The notes: a model not told the origin generated them from the sequence alone. 22,677 nucleotides of DNA from Bacteroides sp. (GCA_030151635.1 JASLDF010000219.1:1-22677), one strand, 5' to 3'. Numbered from the stretch's first letter, positions 8,050 to 16,741 are shown. A program made the numbers and translations.

Positions 8050-8946
8050 ATGAAATTCTTCACTAAAGAGGTTAAAATAGGTATCGTTAGCTTAGTTGCT
8101 TTATTCTTAATTATTTATGGTATAAATTACCTGAAAGGAGTGAATTTATTCAAACCATCTAGCGTAGTATATGTGGCATTCAAAGACATTAATGGATTGG
8201 CTAAATCAAGTCCTGTTTTTGCAGATGGCTATCGCGTTGGTTTGGTGCATGATATCTATTATGATTACGACAAAGCTTCCAATGTTATTGTTGAAGTGGA
8301 GTTGAATACCGATTTAAGAATTCCTAAAGGAAGTTCTGCGGAACTTATTCCAGAATTAATGGGAGGTGTAAAGATGAACCTTCTATTGGCAAACAACCCT
8401 AGAGAAAGATACAACAACGGCGATACAATACCCGGAAACCTTCAAATAGGCATGATGGATAAAATGGCTCGTATGCTACCTTCTTTTGAGGTTATGATTC
8501 CTAAAGTGGATTCCATACTAACTTCAATCAACCTTCTCCTAAGTAACCCCGCTCTACATGAAACCTTAACTGCTTTAAGTACAACAAGCAATAACTTGAG
8601 CAAAACAACAGAGGAGCTACACAAGATTATGAAAAACGAGATTCCAGAGCTCACAAACAAAATGAATATCATTGGTGATAATTTTGTAACTGTTAGTGAA
8701 TCTCTAGCGCAGATAGAATTTAAAGATACATTTAGCAAAGTAGATAGTATTGTTTCCAATCTTAATGCAATTACTGCAAGATTGAATAATAAAGACAACA
8801 CACTTGGATTGCTTTTAAATGACTCCGCACTTTATAATAGTTTAACCGAAACTGGCGATAATGCAGCAAAATTACTGGATGACTTACAAAAGAATCCGAA
8901 ACGCTACGTCCATTTCTCAGTCTTTGGCAAAAAACAAAAAAAGTAG
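8050..8946 (+). CDS. mlaD: MlaD/MCE-domain phospholipid-transport protein
   Basis: A 298-residue periplasmic lipid-binding protein anchored in the inner membrane. One N-terminal transmembrane helix (about residues 9-28, VKIGIVSLVALFLIIYGINY) is followed by a single MCE domain (about 37-115) with VYVAFKDINGL, SPVFADGYRVG and the AELIPELMGGVKMNL strand. A long alpha-helical, coiled-coil-prone region (about 140-285) follows and ends in a basic tail. In the Mla system MlaD forms a hexameric ring that passes phospholipids between membranes with the MlaFE ABC transporter; no mlaE or mlaF gene is next to it here. In many Bacteroidetes an mce gene of this type lies just upstream of dnaA, as seen here. 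Start is the first ATG, preceded by AACAAAACATTGAA with no clear Shine-Dalgarno. Confidence 0.9.
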   Translation: MKFFTKEVKIGIVSLVALFLIIYGINYLKGVNLFKPSSVVYVAFKDINGLAKSSPVFADGYRVGLVHDIYYDYDKASNVIVEVELNTDLRIPKGSSAELIPELMGGVKMNLLLANNPRERYNNGDTIPGNLQIGMMDKMARMLPSFEVMIPKVDSILTSINLLLSNPALHETLTALSTTSNNLSKTTEELHKIMKNEIPELTNKMNIIGDNFVTVSESLAQIEFKDTFSKVDSIVSNLNAITARLNNKDNTLGLLLNDSALYNSLTETGDNAAKLLDDLQKNPKRYVHFSVFGKKQKK

Positions 8947-9067
8947 TGATCGTTTGAATTAATTCGAGTAAATTATGGTCAAATAAATTTAGATTATTTA
9001 ACCTGAAGTTATTTTATTCAGATAGAAACACATTAATATTCTATACTTTAAGGGTTTAAAGATTCAT

Positions 9068-9092
9068 AGCTAGGTTGCGAAGTAAACTAGCT
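9068..9092. other. Hairpin in the mlaD-dnaA spacer
   Basis: AGCTAG (9068-9073) and CTAGCT (9087-9092) form a stem that extends inward by TT/AA across one mismatch. No U-tract follows, so it is not a standard terminator. It may be chance, an RNA structure at the mlaD 3' end, or a protein-binding inverted repeat upstream of the dnaA promoter. Confidence 0.3.
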
Positions 9093-9144
9093 CAATTTCA
9101 TGACTTTTATTGTATTAATTTTCAAATATCCAAATAAAATATTG

Positions 9145-9176
9145 TTTGTTTATATCGAATAAGATTATCAATTTTG
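9145..9176 (+). promoter_or_regulatory. Candidate Bacteroidetes promoter for dnaA
   Basis: A -33 element TTTG (9145-9148), a 20-base spacer and a -7 element CAATTTTG (9169-9176) fit the consensus TTTG-N19-21-TAnnTTTG with one mismatch (C for the first T). The -7 box ends 43 bases before the dnaA ATG. Confidence 0.55.
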
Positions 9177-9218
9177 CAGAGATTGAAGTAATTATAAAAA
9201 TAAACGCTTAAAGCTATT

Positions 9219-10652
9219 ATGAGTGATGCTGTTCATGTTAAACTTTGGAATGATTGTCTCTCTATCATAAGAAACAATGTTGCGGAGTCTACATACAATA
9301 CATGGTTTGCCCCAATTACGCCCCTGAAATTTGAGGACAAAACCCTGATTATACAGGTTCCAAGTCAATTTTTCTATGAGTTTATAGAAGAGAAATTCGT
9401 TGATTTGTTACGCCAAACACTATATCAAGTGATTGGAGCTGGTGCGAAGTTAATGTACAACGTCATGGTTGACAAAAGCTCGAGCACAACAGTAAACTTA
9501 GAGGGCAGCAATAAAATAGCACAGCCATCCATACCAAGACAATCTTCATCACACAAGTCGCAATATGGGAATGGACCAAGAGTAATTCAACAACCCAAAC
9601 CTCAAGTTATTCAGGAACTTGATGCGCGTTTAAACTCAGACTATACGTTTGAAAGCTTCATCGAAGGAAATAGCAATAAACTTTCTAGAAGTGTTGCCGA
9701 AGCAGTTGCAAAAGATCCGGCTAAGACCGTTTTTAATCCACTCTTTATTCACGGATCGTCGGGCGTTGGAAAAACGCACTTAGCAAATGCTATCGGACTA
9801 AGAATCAAAGATAAGTATCCAGAAAAAAGAGTATTATATGTTTCTGCACACCTTTTTCAAGTGCAATACACCGACTCGGTTAGAAATAATACAACAAACG
9901 ATTTTATCAACTTCTATCAAACCATTGATGTATTAATCATTGACGATATACAAGAGTTTGCGGGAGTTGTAAAAACCCAAAATACGTTCTTCCATATTTT
10001 CAACCACTTGCATCAAAACAGCAAGCAACTTATTTTGACATCGGATACTCCTCCTGCCCTACTTCAAGGAATGGAAGACCGTTTGCTTACTCGTTTTAAA
10101 TGGGGAATGGTTGCCGAATTAGAAAAACCAACAGTAGAGCTTCGTAAGAATATTCTTTGCAATAAAATTAAACGTGATGGACTAGTCTTCCCGAAAGATA
10201 CCATTGATTATATTGCCGAGAATGTTGACGATAGTGTTCGTGATTTAGAAGGAGTCATTATTTCTATTATGGCACACTCTACAATATACAACAAAGAGAT
10301 TGATTTAGATTTAGTGAAACGCATCGTGAACAAAAACAGAGTTCAAATGAGCGAGAACAAAACTGTATCTATCGATCAAATTCTTAATATCACTTCTAAA
10401 TACTTCAATATTGAAGCTAAATTGATTCATTCTAAATCGAGAAAAAAAGAAGTAGTACAAGCCAGACATACAGCAATGTATTTAGCTAAAATGCTTACTG
10501 ATTTTTCGACTCCTAAGATTGGAAAATTGATCGGAGACCGAAATCACTCGACCGTAATCCATGCTTGCAAAACGGTAGAAAAATTACTAGATGTAGATAA
10601 AGCCTACAAAAAAGACATCGAAGCAATCAAGAGTGATTTGTTCAATAAATAG
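9219..10652 (+). CDS. dnaA: Chromosomal replication initiator protein DnaA
   Basis: AAA+ ATPase that binds DnaA boxes and opens oriC; 477 residues, normal length. Domain I (about 1-85) begins with the helix containing LWNDCL and the segment STYNTWFAPI. A short Ser/Gln/Pro-rich linker (domain II, about 86-138) follows. The AAA+ core has Walker A GSSGVGKT at 179-186, Walker B LIIDDIQ at 239-245, sensor 1 LILTSD at 271-276, and the arginine-finger segment EDRLLTRFKWGM at 286-297. Domain IV carries the DnaA-box-binding signature IGKLIGDRNHSTVIHACKTV at 434-453. dnaN, recF and gyrB do not follow, as is usual in Bacteroidetes. A good promoter lies just upstream. No cluster of TTATCCACA-like boxes is visible on either side, so there is no sign of oriC within the window. 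Confidence 0.98.
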   Translation: MSDAVHVKLWNDCLSIIRNNVAESTYNTWFAPITPLKFEDKTLIIQVPSQFFYEFIEEKFVDLLRQTLYQVIGAGAKLMYNVMVDKSSSTTVNLEGSNKIAQPSIPRQSSSHKSQYGNGPRVIQQPKPQVIQELDARLNSDYTFESFIEGNSNKLSRSVAEAVAKDPAKTVFNPLFIHGSSGVGKTHLANAIGLRIKDKYPEKRVLYVSAHLFQVQYTDSVRNNTTNDFINFYQTIDVLIIDDIQEFAGVVKTQNTFFHIFNHLHQNSKQLILTSDTPPALLQGMEDRLLTRFKWGMVAELEKPTVELRKNILCNKIKRDGLVFPKDTIDYIAENVDDSVRDLEGVIISIMAHSTIYNKEIDLDLVKRIVNKNRVQMSENKTVSIDQILNITSKYFNIEAKLIHSKSRKKEVVQARHTAMYLAKMLTDFSTPKIGKLIGDRNHSTVIHACKTVEKLLDVDKAYKKDIEAIKSDLFNK

Positions 10653-10950
10653 TCTCATTTAACATTTAATTCTTTCCCAATTTACCCAAATGCCGTTTAG
10701 AGCATTCTGGGCAACTTTGCAACACCCTCAATTCACACAAGTTTACCTTTTTAGCAACTTCAAGCATACCACAAAATACTAACACTGTTATTATCAATAC
10801 ATTATTAAAATAAACAGAAAACTTATTTCTTAAATAACACTTTTAACTTGTCTGCTTTGAAATGATTTTATAGTTTTGTCTAACCAAAAAACAAGACAGA
10901 AATCGCATAATATAATATGCTTAACTTAATATAAACTAATCTAGATAATC
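10653..10950. other. dnaA-nrdJ spacer: hairpin, promoter and leader
   Basis: No gene seen. A stem-loop at 10685-10711 pairs CCCA with TGGG and ATGC with GCAT around an 8-base loop, with a small internal loop. It has no T-tract and could mark the dnaA 3' end or be chance. A strong promoter for the reductase follows at 10848-10878, then a 65-70 base leader containing a small palindrome, GCATA-ATATAA-TATGC (10905-10920). Nothing resembles a cobalamin riboswitch. Confidence 0.5.
10848..10878 (+). promoter_or_regulatory. Bacteroidetes-type promoter for the ribonucleotide reductase
   Basis: TTG (-33, 10848-10850), exactly 20 bases of spacer, then TAGTTTTG (-7, 10871-10878), a full match to TAnnTTTG. 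This is the best complete promoter in the window. It predicts a leader of roughly 65 bases before the GTG start. Confidence 0.7.
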
Positions 10951-13509
10951 GTGGCAAAAAAGACCTTTTCTTACGAAGAAGCTTTTGAGAAATCTTTAGA
11001 TTACTTCAAAGGTGACGAACTCGCTGCGCGCGTGTGGGTAAACAAATACGCAATGAAAGATTCGTATGGTAATATCTACGAATCATGTCCAACAGATATG
11101 CATTGGAGAATTGCAAATGAGCTAGCAAGAGTTGAAAGTAAATACAAGAATCCGCTATCAGCAGACGAAATTTTCTCTTTACTAGATCATTTCAAATATA
11201 TCGTTCCGCAAGGAAGCCCAATGACTGGAATTGGCAACAACTACCAAGTTGCATCACTTTCAAATTGTTTTGTAATTGGTGTTGACGGACCAGCCGATTC
11301 GTATGGTGGTATCATCAAAATGGACGAAGAGCAAGTTCAACTAATGAAAAGAAGAGGTGGTGTAGGCCATGATTTATCTCACATTAGACCCAAGGGAAGC
11401 CCTGTAAAGAACTCTGCACTTACATCAACAGGTATTGTTCCATTCATGGAAAGATACTCAAATTCAACAAGAGAAGTGGCACAAGACGGACGTCGTGGAG
11501 CCTTAATGTTAAGTGTATCTATTAAACATCCAGATTCAGAATCGTTTATAGATGCCAAAATGACTCAAGGTAAAGTTACAGGCGCAAACGTATCAGTAAA
11601 ATTGGATGATGCGTTTATGACAGCTGCGACTTCAGATCAGACCTACACTCAAAAATATCCTATAAATAGCGATCAGCCTGAATTCACTAAAGACATACAA
11701 GCGAAAGAGCTTTGGGGCAAAATTGTTCATAATGCATGGAAATCGGCTGAACCTGGTGTTTTATTCTGGGATACTATCATCAAGGAGTCTATCCCTGATT
11801 GCTATGCAGATCTAGGTTACAAGACAGTTTCGACAAACCCATGTGGTGAGATTCCTCTTTGTCCTTATGATTCTTGTAGACTTTTAGCTATTAATCTTTT
11901 CTCTTATGTAAATAACCCGTTTGCCAAAAATGCATCGTTTGATTTTGAGTTATTCAGAAAACATGTAGCAGTTGCACAACGTATTATGGATGATATTATT
12001 GATCTTGAACTTGAAAAGATTGAGAACATCATGCTTAAGATTCAAGCAGACCCTGAGGATATTGAAGTAAAACGTACAGAATACCACCTTTGGGAGAAAA
12101 TTTACAATAAAACAAAACAAGGACGAAGAACCGGCGTAGGCATCACTGCCGAAGGCGACATGCTTGCTGCATTAAATCTTCGTTATGGTACTGAAGAAGC
12201 TGTTGTATTTGCCGTTGAAGTACACAAAACAATTGCGCTTGCTGCATATGGATCATCTGTTCAAATGGCCAAAGAACGTGGAGCTTTTGAGGTGTATAAT
12301 ACAGAGCGTGAAAAGAACAATCCGTTCATTAATCGCTTAAAAAAAGCCGAGCCTCAACTTTACGAAAACATGGTTAAATATGGTCGCCGTAACATCGCTT
12401 GCCTCACAATCGCGCCTACTGGTACTACGAGTTTAATGACTCAAACTACATCGGGTATTGAGCCTGTGTTCCTACCGGTTTACAAAAGAAGACGTAAAGT
12501 GAATCCTAACGATACGAATGTTCATGTTGACTTTGTAGATGAAACTGGCGACGCTTTTGAAGAATACATTGTTTTCCACCACAAATTTGTGGATTGGATG
12601 AATGCAAACGGATACGACCCAAGCAAACGCTATAGTCAAGAAGAAATCGACCAATTGGTTGAGAAGTCTCCCTACTACAAAGCAACTTCAAACGATGTTG
12701 ATTGGTTGATGAAAGTCAAAATGCAAGGTCAAATTCAAAAATGGGTTGACCACTCTATCAGTGTTACCATCAATCTACCAAACGATGCCACTGAAGATTT
12801 GGTTAACAAACTATATGTTGAAGCTTGGAAAGCAGGTTGTAAAGGCTGTACTGTCTACAGAGATGGTTCTAGATCCGGGGTGCTTATTGCTGCTACTCCT
12901 AAAAAAGAGACTAAATCGGAAGATGGTCATACAACAGAAATGCCAATCCAGTCGAACCCTGCGGTAGTTCACAGACCCAAAGAACTTGAAGCAGACGTTG
13001 TACGTTTCCAAAACAACAAAGAAAAATGGGTTGCATTCGTAGGACTATTCGAAGGAAGACCTTATGAAATTTTTACAGGTTTACACGATGAGGATGAAGG
13101 CATTGCACTTCCTAAGAGCATTACTGAAGGTAAAATCATTAAAAATGTAGATGAGTTAGGCAACAAGCGTTATGATTTCCAATTTGAAAATAAAAGAGGA
13201 TATAAAACGACAATTGAAGGCTTATCTGAAAAATTCAACAAAGAATACTGGAATTATGCGAAATTAATTTCGGGTGTTCTTCGCTGGGGAATGCCTATTG
13301 ATCAGGTTGTAAAACTAGTTAATTCTCTTCAGTTGGATAGCGAAAGCATCAATAACTGGAAGAATGGTGTTGAAAGAGCTCTAAAACGTTATGTTCAAAA
13401 CGGAACGAAAGCAACTGGAACTAAATGTCCAAACTGCCAAAACGAAACATTGATTTACCAAGAAGGTTGTTTAATCTGTACAACTTGTGGTTCTTCAAGA
13501 TGCGGATAA
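10951..13509 (+). CDS. nrdJ: Adenosylcobalamin-dependent (class II) ribonucleotide reductase
   Basis: Makes deoxyribonucleotides using an adenosylcobalamin-derived thiyl radical; 852 residues, single gene with no NrdB. Active-site features: C106 in LSNCFVIG and C309 in DSCRLL as the redox pair, and NPCGE at 296-300, giving N296, the radical cysteine C298 and E300. The C298-to-C309 spacing of 11 matches my memory of Thermotoga NrdJ. The LTIAPTGTTSLM segment lies near 485-497. The C-terminus is a zinc-ribbon-like tail (C826, C829, C843, C846) ending SSRCG, which probably delivers reducing equivalents. The start is GTG: an in-frame TAG lies 9 bases upstream, only ATA and ATC lie between, and the next Met is at residue 35 inside conserved sequence. 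Own promoter and a strong terminator. Confidence 0.95.
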   Translation: MAKKTFSYEEAFEKSLDYFKGDELAARVWVNKYAMKDSYGNIYESCPTDMHWRIANELARVESKYKNPLSADEIFSLLDHFKYIVPQGSPMTGIGNNYQVASLSNCFVIGVDGPADSYGGIIKMDEEQVQLMKRRGGVGHDLSHIRPKGSPVKNSALTSTGIVPFMERYSNSTREVAQDGRRGALMLSVSIKHPDSESFIDAKMTQGKVTGANVSVKLDDAFMTAATSDQTYTQKYPINSDQPEFTKDIQAKELWGKIVHNAWKSAEPGVLFWDTIIKESIPDCYADLGYKTVSTNPCGEIPLCPYDSCRLLAINLFSYVNNPFAKNASFDFELFRKHVAVAQRIMDDIIDLELEKIENIMLKIQADPEDIEVKRTEYHLWEKIYNKTKQGRRTGVGITAEGDMLAALNLRYGTEEAVVFAVEVHKTIALAAYGSSVQMAKERGAFEVYNTEREKNNPFINRLKKAEPQLYENMVKYGRRNIACLTIAPTGTTSLMTQTTSGIEPVFLPVYKRRRKVNPNDTNVHVDFVDETGDAFEEYIVFHHKFVDWMNANGYDPSKRYSQEEIDQLVEKSPYYKATSNDVDWLMKVKMQGQIQKWVDHSISVTINLPNDATEDLVNKLYVEAWKAGCKGCTVYRDGSRSGVLIAATPKKETKSEDGHTTEMPIQSNPAVVHRPKELEADVVRFQNNKEKWVAFVGLFEGRPYEIFTGLHDEDEGIALPKSITEGKIIKNVDELGNKRYDFQFENKRGYKTTIEGLSEKFNKEYWNYAKLISGVLRWGMPIDQVVKLVNSLQLDSESINNWKNGVERALKRYVQNGTKATGTKCPNCQNETLIYQEGCLICTTCGSSRCG

Positions 13510-13530
13510 TAATTCGTTGAAATACAATTT

Positions 13531-13568
13531 AAAGAGAGATATCTATTTTCGATATCTCTCTTTTTTTT
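13531..13568 (+). terminator. Strong intrinsic terminator after nrdJ
   Basis: A 13-bp perfect stem AAAGAGAGATATC/GATATCTCTCTTT with a 7-base loop (TATTTTC) and a run of eleven T-containing bases ending in eight T (13561-13568). Confidence 0.93.
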
Positions 13569-13584
13569 ATATACTTACATTTCA

Positions 13585-13614
13585 ATTGTAAAAAGCACAT
13601 AAACACGACTTTTG
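13585..13614 (+). promoter_or_regulatory. Candidate promoter for malQ-folB
   Basis: ATTG (13585-13588), an 18-base spacer and GACTTTTG (13607-13614) match the Bacteroidetes consensus with one mismatch in the -7 box and a slightly short spacer. The box ends 31 bases before the malQ ATG. Confidence 0.45.
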
Positions 13615-13644
13615 CAGCGATAAACTAAAAACAAACTATGAAAA

Positions 13645-16326
13645 ATGGAAATTAATTTCTCAATAGAATATAGAACCCAATGGGGAGAAGAATTAGGCAT
13701 AATTGGGTCAATTCCAATCCCTGGTGAAGAAAACCACACTTTCCAAATACCATTAACTACGCAAGATGGTATAAATTGGATGGGGAAAATCAACTTCGAT
13801 ATTCCCCATAGGGCATTTCAGTATGAATATGCTGTATTTAAAGAACACAATATTCTTCGAAAAGAAGCTAACAGACAGTTACATCAATTTGATGCACACT
13901 TGTTCAATGAAAATATTAAACATATTGAAATCAATGATACCTGGCATCTAGATGATACTAAAAATGTCTATTTCCATACTGTCTTTAATAGTACATGGTA
14001 TTCCAATAATCCCCCTTCAAGACAAAACACAAATACAAACCTTGTGTTTGAAATCTTCTATCCAATGCTTAAAGCTGATGAGAGACTTGCAGTTGTTGGA
14101 AACCAGAAAATACTAGGCAACTGGAATCACGACCAAGCAGTTGAAGTTAACTCTTCTAATTATCCCTACTATTATCTTCAATTAGACAACAACCATATTG
14201 AATATCCACTGGAATATAAATATGTCATTATTGACAAAGATTCCAAACTTATTAAATATTGGGAAACCAATAACAACAGATATCTACACACTTCGCCTTT
14301 AGAAGGTAAAGAGGGAGTGAAAATATCTGAAGGCGTACTAACTTTTAATGAACACCCCAACTGGAAAGGGGCAGGATTGGCCGTTCCAATTTTCTCTTTA
14401 AAAAGTAAAAGAAGTTGGGGCATTGGTGAGTTTCTTGATTTAATTCCCTTGACGGATTGGGCATCGAATGCAAAACTCAACCTCATTCAAGTATTACCCA
14501 TAAACGATACTACCTCAGAACTTTCATGGGCAGATTCATATCCTTATAAATGCTCCTCGGTTTTTGCACTCAACCCCGTTTACCTAAACTTGGAAGAGGC
14601 TGGAATTGCAAAAACTAAATATAAGGATGAGTACTTCAAACAAATTGAACAGCTTAACGAGAACCGCTTTGTTGATTTCCCTTACGTACAAAAGAAGAAA
14701 CTAACTTATATCAAGGAATTGTTCCAAGTGCTAGGCGAAGAGTTATTGTCAACACCCGAGTTTTGCACATTCTATAATAATAATCAAGAATGGTTACTGC
14801 CGTACGCCAACTATATCTATTTCCGGAACCATTATCAGACAGATAATATCGAATTTTGGGAAGGACATAGTATTTATTCTAAGGAGGTCGCAACACAGTT
14901 ATACACACATAACAATAAAGCAACCAAAGCTTTTCAACTGACTTTCTTTACACAGTATCTTTTATTTAGCCAACTCAAGGAATCGGCTAAATATGCTCAA
15001 AGTAAAGGTATAGCACTAAAAGGAGATTTACCTATTGGCATAAGTAAACAAAGTGTTGATGCATGGCAATTTCCAAAACTCTTTAATTTGAATAGTCAAG
15101 CAGGTGCTCCACCCGATGCCTTTGCTGAACAAGGACAGAATTGGGGTTTTCCAACCTACAACTGGCACGAGATGAGCCTCGACAATTACAGTTGGTGGCA
15201 AAATCGCCTTAAACACATGGCTAATTTTTACGAAGCCTATCGAATAGATCACATCTTGGGGTTCTTTCGCATTTGGAGTATTCCAGATACAGCTACCTAC
15301 GGAACTTTAGGTCAATTTGACCCTGCAATGCCATTATCAGCAGAAGAGATTGAACAGTTTGGATTTCCATTTGATTGTAAACTTTATACCGAGCCGTATA
15401 TCACTGAGGAAATCTTAAATAAGTTATTCGATAAAGAAGAGCTTACTTTGGTATATAAGCAATGTTTAAATTACAAACCAAATGGATGCTTTGAATTTAA
15501 ACCTGAGTTTGATACACAGAAAAAGATTGTGGCGAAAAAAGGAAGTTTCAAAGACGCCATACTTTCTAAACTTTCTGAATTGCACAGCTATGTATTGTTT
15601 GTTGTCGATGACAAAGACCAAGAACGGTACCATCCTAGAATTGATGCGAAGAAGACACCCCTATTTCAACAACTAAGCGAACAACACCAACACGCTTTCA
15701 TGGAATTGTACAATCATTTTTTCTATCACAGACACAATGAGTTCTGGAAAGAAGAAGCCTACAAAAAACTACCTGCTTTGATACAGGCGAGTGATATGCT
15801 AGTTTGTGGCGAGGATTTAGGTATGATTCCTGCTACTGTTCCTGAAGTTATGAACAATCTATCTATATTGAGCCTTGAAGTTGCACGTATGCCTAAAGAG
15901 GTAGGATTAGAAATGGGAAATCCTAGACATTATCCATATAATTCAGTTTCTACCTTTGCCACACACGACATGAGCACTTTAAGAGGTTGGTGGTCCGAAA
16001 ACAAAGAGTTACGCACCTTCATTAGTGATAACTATACAGATTTAGGTGATACATCATCTGATGAGATTACAACAGAACAAGCATTAAAATTAATATATTT
16101 GGAACTGAATGGTGGATCTATGCTTTGTGTTGAAGCCCTACAAGATTGGTTAAGCCTCACGGATGATTATAAACAACTCAGCCCATTAGAAGAACAAATC
16201 AATATTCCAGCTGACTCAAAGCACAAATGGAGATACAGAATGCCATGCAATATCGAAGATCTACAGCAAAATGCAGAACTTATAGATACAATCATTAAAG
16301 TAATAAAACAAACAAATAGGAGTTAA
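13645..16326 (+). CDS. malQ: 4-alpha-glucanotransferase, GH77 with two CBM20 domains (DPE2-like)
   Basis: Disproportionating enzyme that transfers glucan segments between malto-oligosaccharides, glycogen or starch breakdown products; cytoplasmic (no signal peptide). The 893 residues hold two N-terminal starch-binding CBM20-like domains: about 1-100, and about 130-220 with LAVVGNQKILGNWN typical of CBM20. The GH77 barrel starts near 243 with AGLAVPIFSLKSKRSWGIGEF. Catalytic residues from motif matching are D535 (RIDH, nucleophile), E723 (CGEDLG, acid/base) and D775 (ATHDMSTLRGWW, stabiliser). The 188 residues between D535 and E723 far exceed the spacing in bacterial amylomaltases such as that of Thermus. 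This matches the large insertion of plant DPE2-type enzymes, which Bacteroidetes share. folB follows at 7 bases, so they are probably co-transcribed. Confidence 0.95.
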   Translation: MEINFSIEYRTQWGEELGIIGSIPIPGEENHTFQIPLTTQDGINWMGKINFDIPHRAFQYEYAVFKEHNILRKEANRQLHQFDAHLFNENIKHIEINDTWHLDDTKNVYFHTVFNSTWYSNNPPSRQNTNTNLVFEIFYPMLKADERLAVVGNQKILGNWNHDQAVEVNSSNYPYYYLQLDNNHIEYPLEYKYVIIDKDSKLIKYWETNNNRYLHTSPLEGKEGVKISEGVLTFNEHPNWKGAGLAVPIFSLKSKRSWGIGEFLDLIPLTDWASNAKLNLIQVLPINDTTSELSWADSYPYKCSSVFALNPVYLNLEEAGIAKTKYKDEYFKQIEQLNENRFVDFPYVQKKKLTYIKELFQVLGEELLSTPEFCTFYNNNQEWLLPYANYIYFRNHYQTDNIEFWEGHSIYSKEVATQLYTHNNKATKAFQLTFFTQYLLFSQLKESAKYAQSKGIALKGDLPIGISKQSVDAWQFPKLFNLNSQAGAPPDAFAEQGQNWGFPTYNWHEMSLDNYSWWQNRLKHMANFYEAYRIDHILGFFRIWSIPDTATYGTLGQFDPAMPLSAEEIEQFGFPFDCKLYTEPYITEEILNKLFDKEELTLVYKQCLNYKPNGCFEFKPEFDTQKKIVAKKGSFKDAILSKLSELHSYVLFVVDDKDQERYHPRIDAKKTPLFQQLSEQHQHAFMELYNHFFYHRHNEFWKEEAYKKLPALIQASDMLVCGEDLGMIPATVPEVMNNLSILSLEVARMPKEVGLEMGNPRHYPYNSVSTFATHDMSTLRGWWSENKELRTFISDNYTDLGDTSSDEITTEQALKLIYLELNGGSMLCVEALQDWLSLTDDYKQLSPLEEQINIPADSKHKWRYRMPCNIEDLQQNAELIDTIIKVIKQTNRS

Positions 16327-16333
16327 TACAGAT

Positions 16334-16702
16334 ATGAAGATAAACGCAAGTTACATTACACTAACCAACTTAAAAATTCACGCTTTTCACGGCGTGGGTA
16401 TGCAGGAAACTATTGTTGGAAACGAGTTCTGCATTAATGCTAAACTTAAAGTAAATCTTATGCAGCCCGGAATGACAGATTCCGTGACCGATACAGTGAG
16501 TTATGCCGATGTATTTGAATGCATAAAGAATGAGATGAAAGTTCCTTCAAAGTTGTTAGAACATGTGGCTTATCGAGTCGTAGAAAAGTTATTTAAGACA
16601 TTTCCTACAATTGAAGAAGTTAATCTATCCCTCGATAAAAATATGCCTCCAATGGGAGCAGATATAGATTCAGCGGGAGTCGTCCTAAACTGTTCAAGAT
16701 AA
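16334..16702 (+). CDS. folB: Dihydroneopterin aldolase
   Basis: Folate pathway enzyme that cleaves 7,8-dihydroneopterin to 6-hydroxymethyl-dihydropterin and glycolaldehyde; 122 residues, normal length, cytoplasmic. Conserved features are HAFHGVGMQE (16-25, with E25), VSYADVFE (56-63), LLEHVA (74-79, pterin-binding Glu at 76), and DKNMPPMGAD (101-110) with the catalytic-type Lys at 102. The ATG is preceded by AGGAG (16318-16322) inside the last malQ codons, 11 bases away, one of the few Shine-Dalgarno-like sites in the window. This suits translation from the malQ transcript. No other folate gene is adjacent, so the pairing with a glucanotransferase looks like neighbourhood rather than pathway. 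A strong terminator follows. Confidence 0.95.
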   Translation: MKINASYITLTNLKIHAFHGVGMQETIVGNEFCINAKLKVNLMQPGMTDSVTDTVSYADVFECIKNEMKVPSKLLEHVAYRVVEKLFKTFPTIEEVNLSLDKNMPPMGADIDSAGVVLNCSR

Positions 16703-16707
16703 AACAG

Positions 16708-16741
16708 AAAGAGCCCTTTCAACTCAATGAAAGGGCTCTTT
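16708..16741. terminator. Bidirectional terminator between folB and mgsA
   Basis: A perfect 14-bp stem AAAGAGCCCTTTCA/TGAAAGGGCTCTTT with a 6-base ACTCAA loop, A-rich on the left and T-rich on the right. It sits between convergent genes and can end both folB (+) and the mtaB-mgsA operon (-). Confidence 0.93.

Noticed and set aside
8442..8801. 119-codon minus-strand frame opposite mlaD
   Set aside because: Antisense shadow of a convincing MCE protein; no independent signals.
10690..10782. 30-codon frame (MPFRAFWATLQ...) downstream of dnaA
   Set aside because: No ribosome-binding site, no promoter just upstream and overlaps the stem-loop; too short to support without conservation data.
9177..10950. 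Possible oriC around dnaA
   Set aside because: No cluster of TTATCCACA-like boxes or adjacent AT-rich unwinding element was visible; Bacteroidetes dnaA is often not at the origin.
14881..14887. AAGGAGG, a strong Shine-Dalgarno-like heptamer
   Set aside because: Lies in the middle of malQ as ordinary codons with no start codon at a suitable distance.
14899..14907. TTATACACA, a DnaA-box-like 9-mer
   Set aside because: Single copy inside malQ coding sequence with no companions; expected by chance in DNA of this composition.
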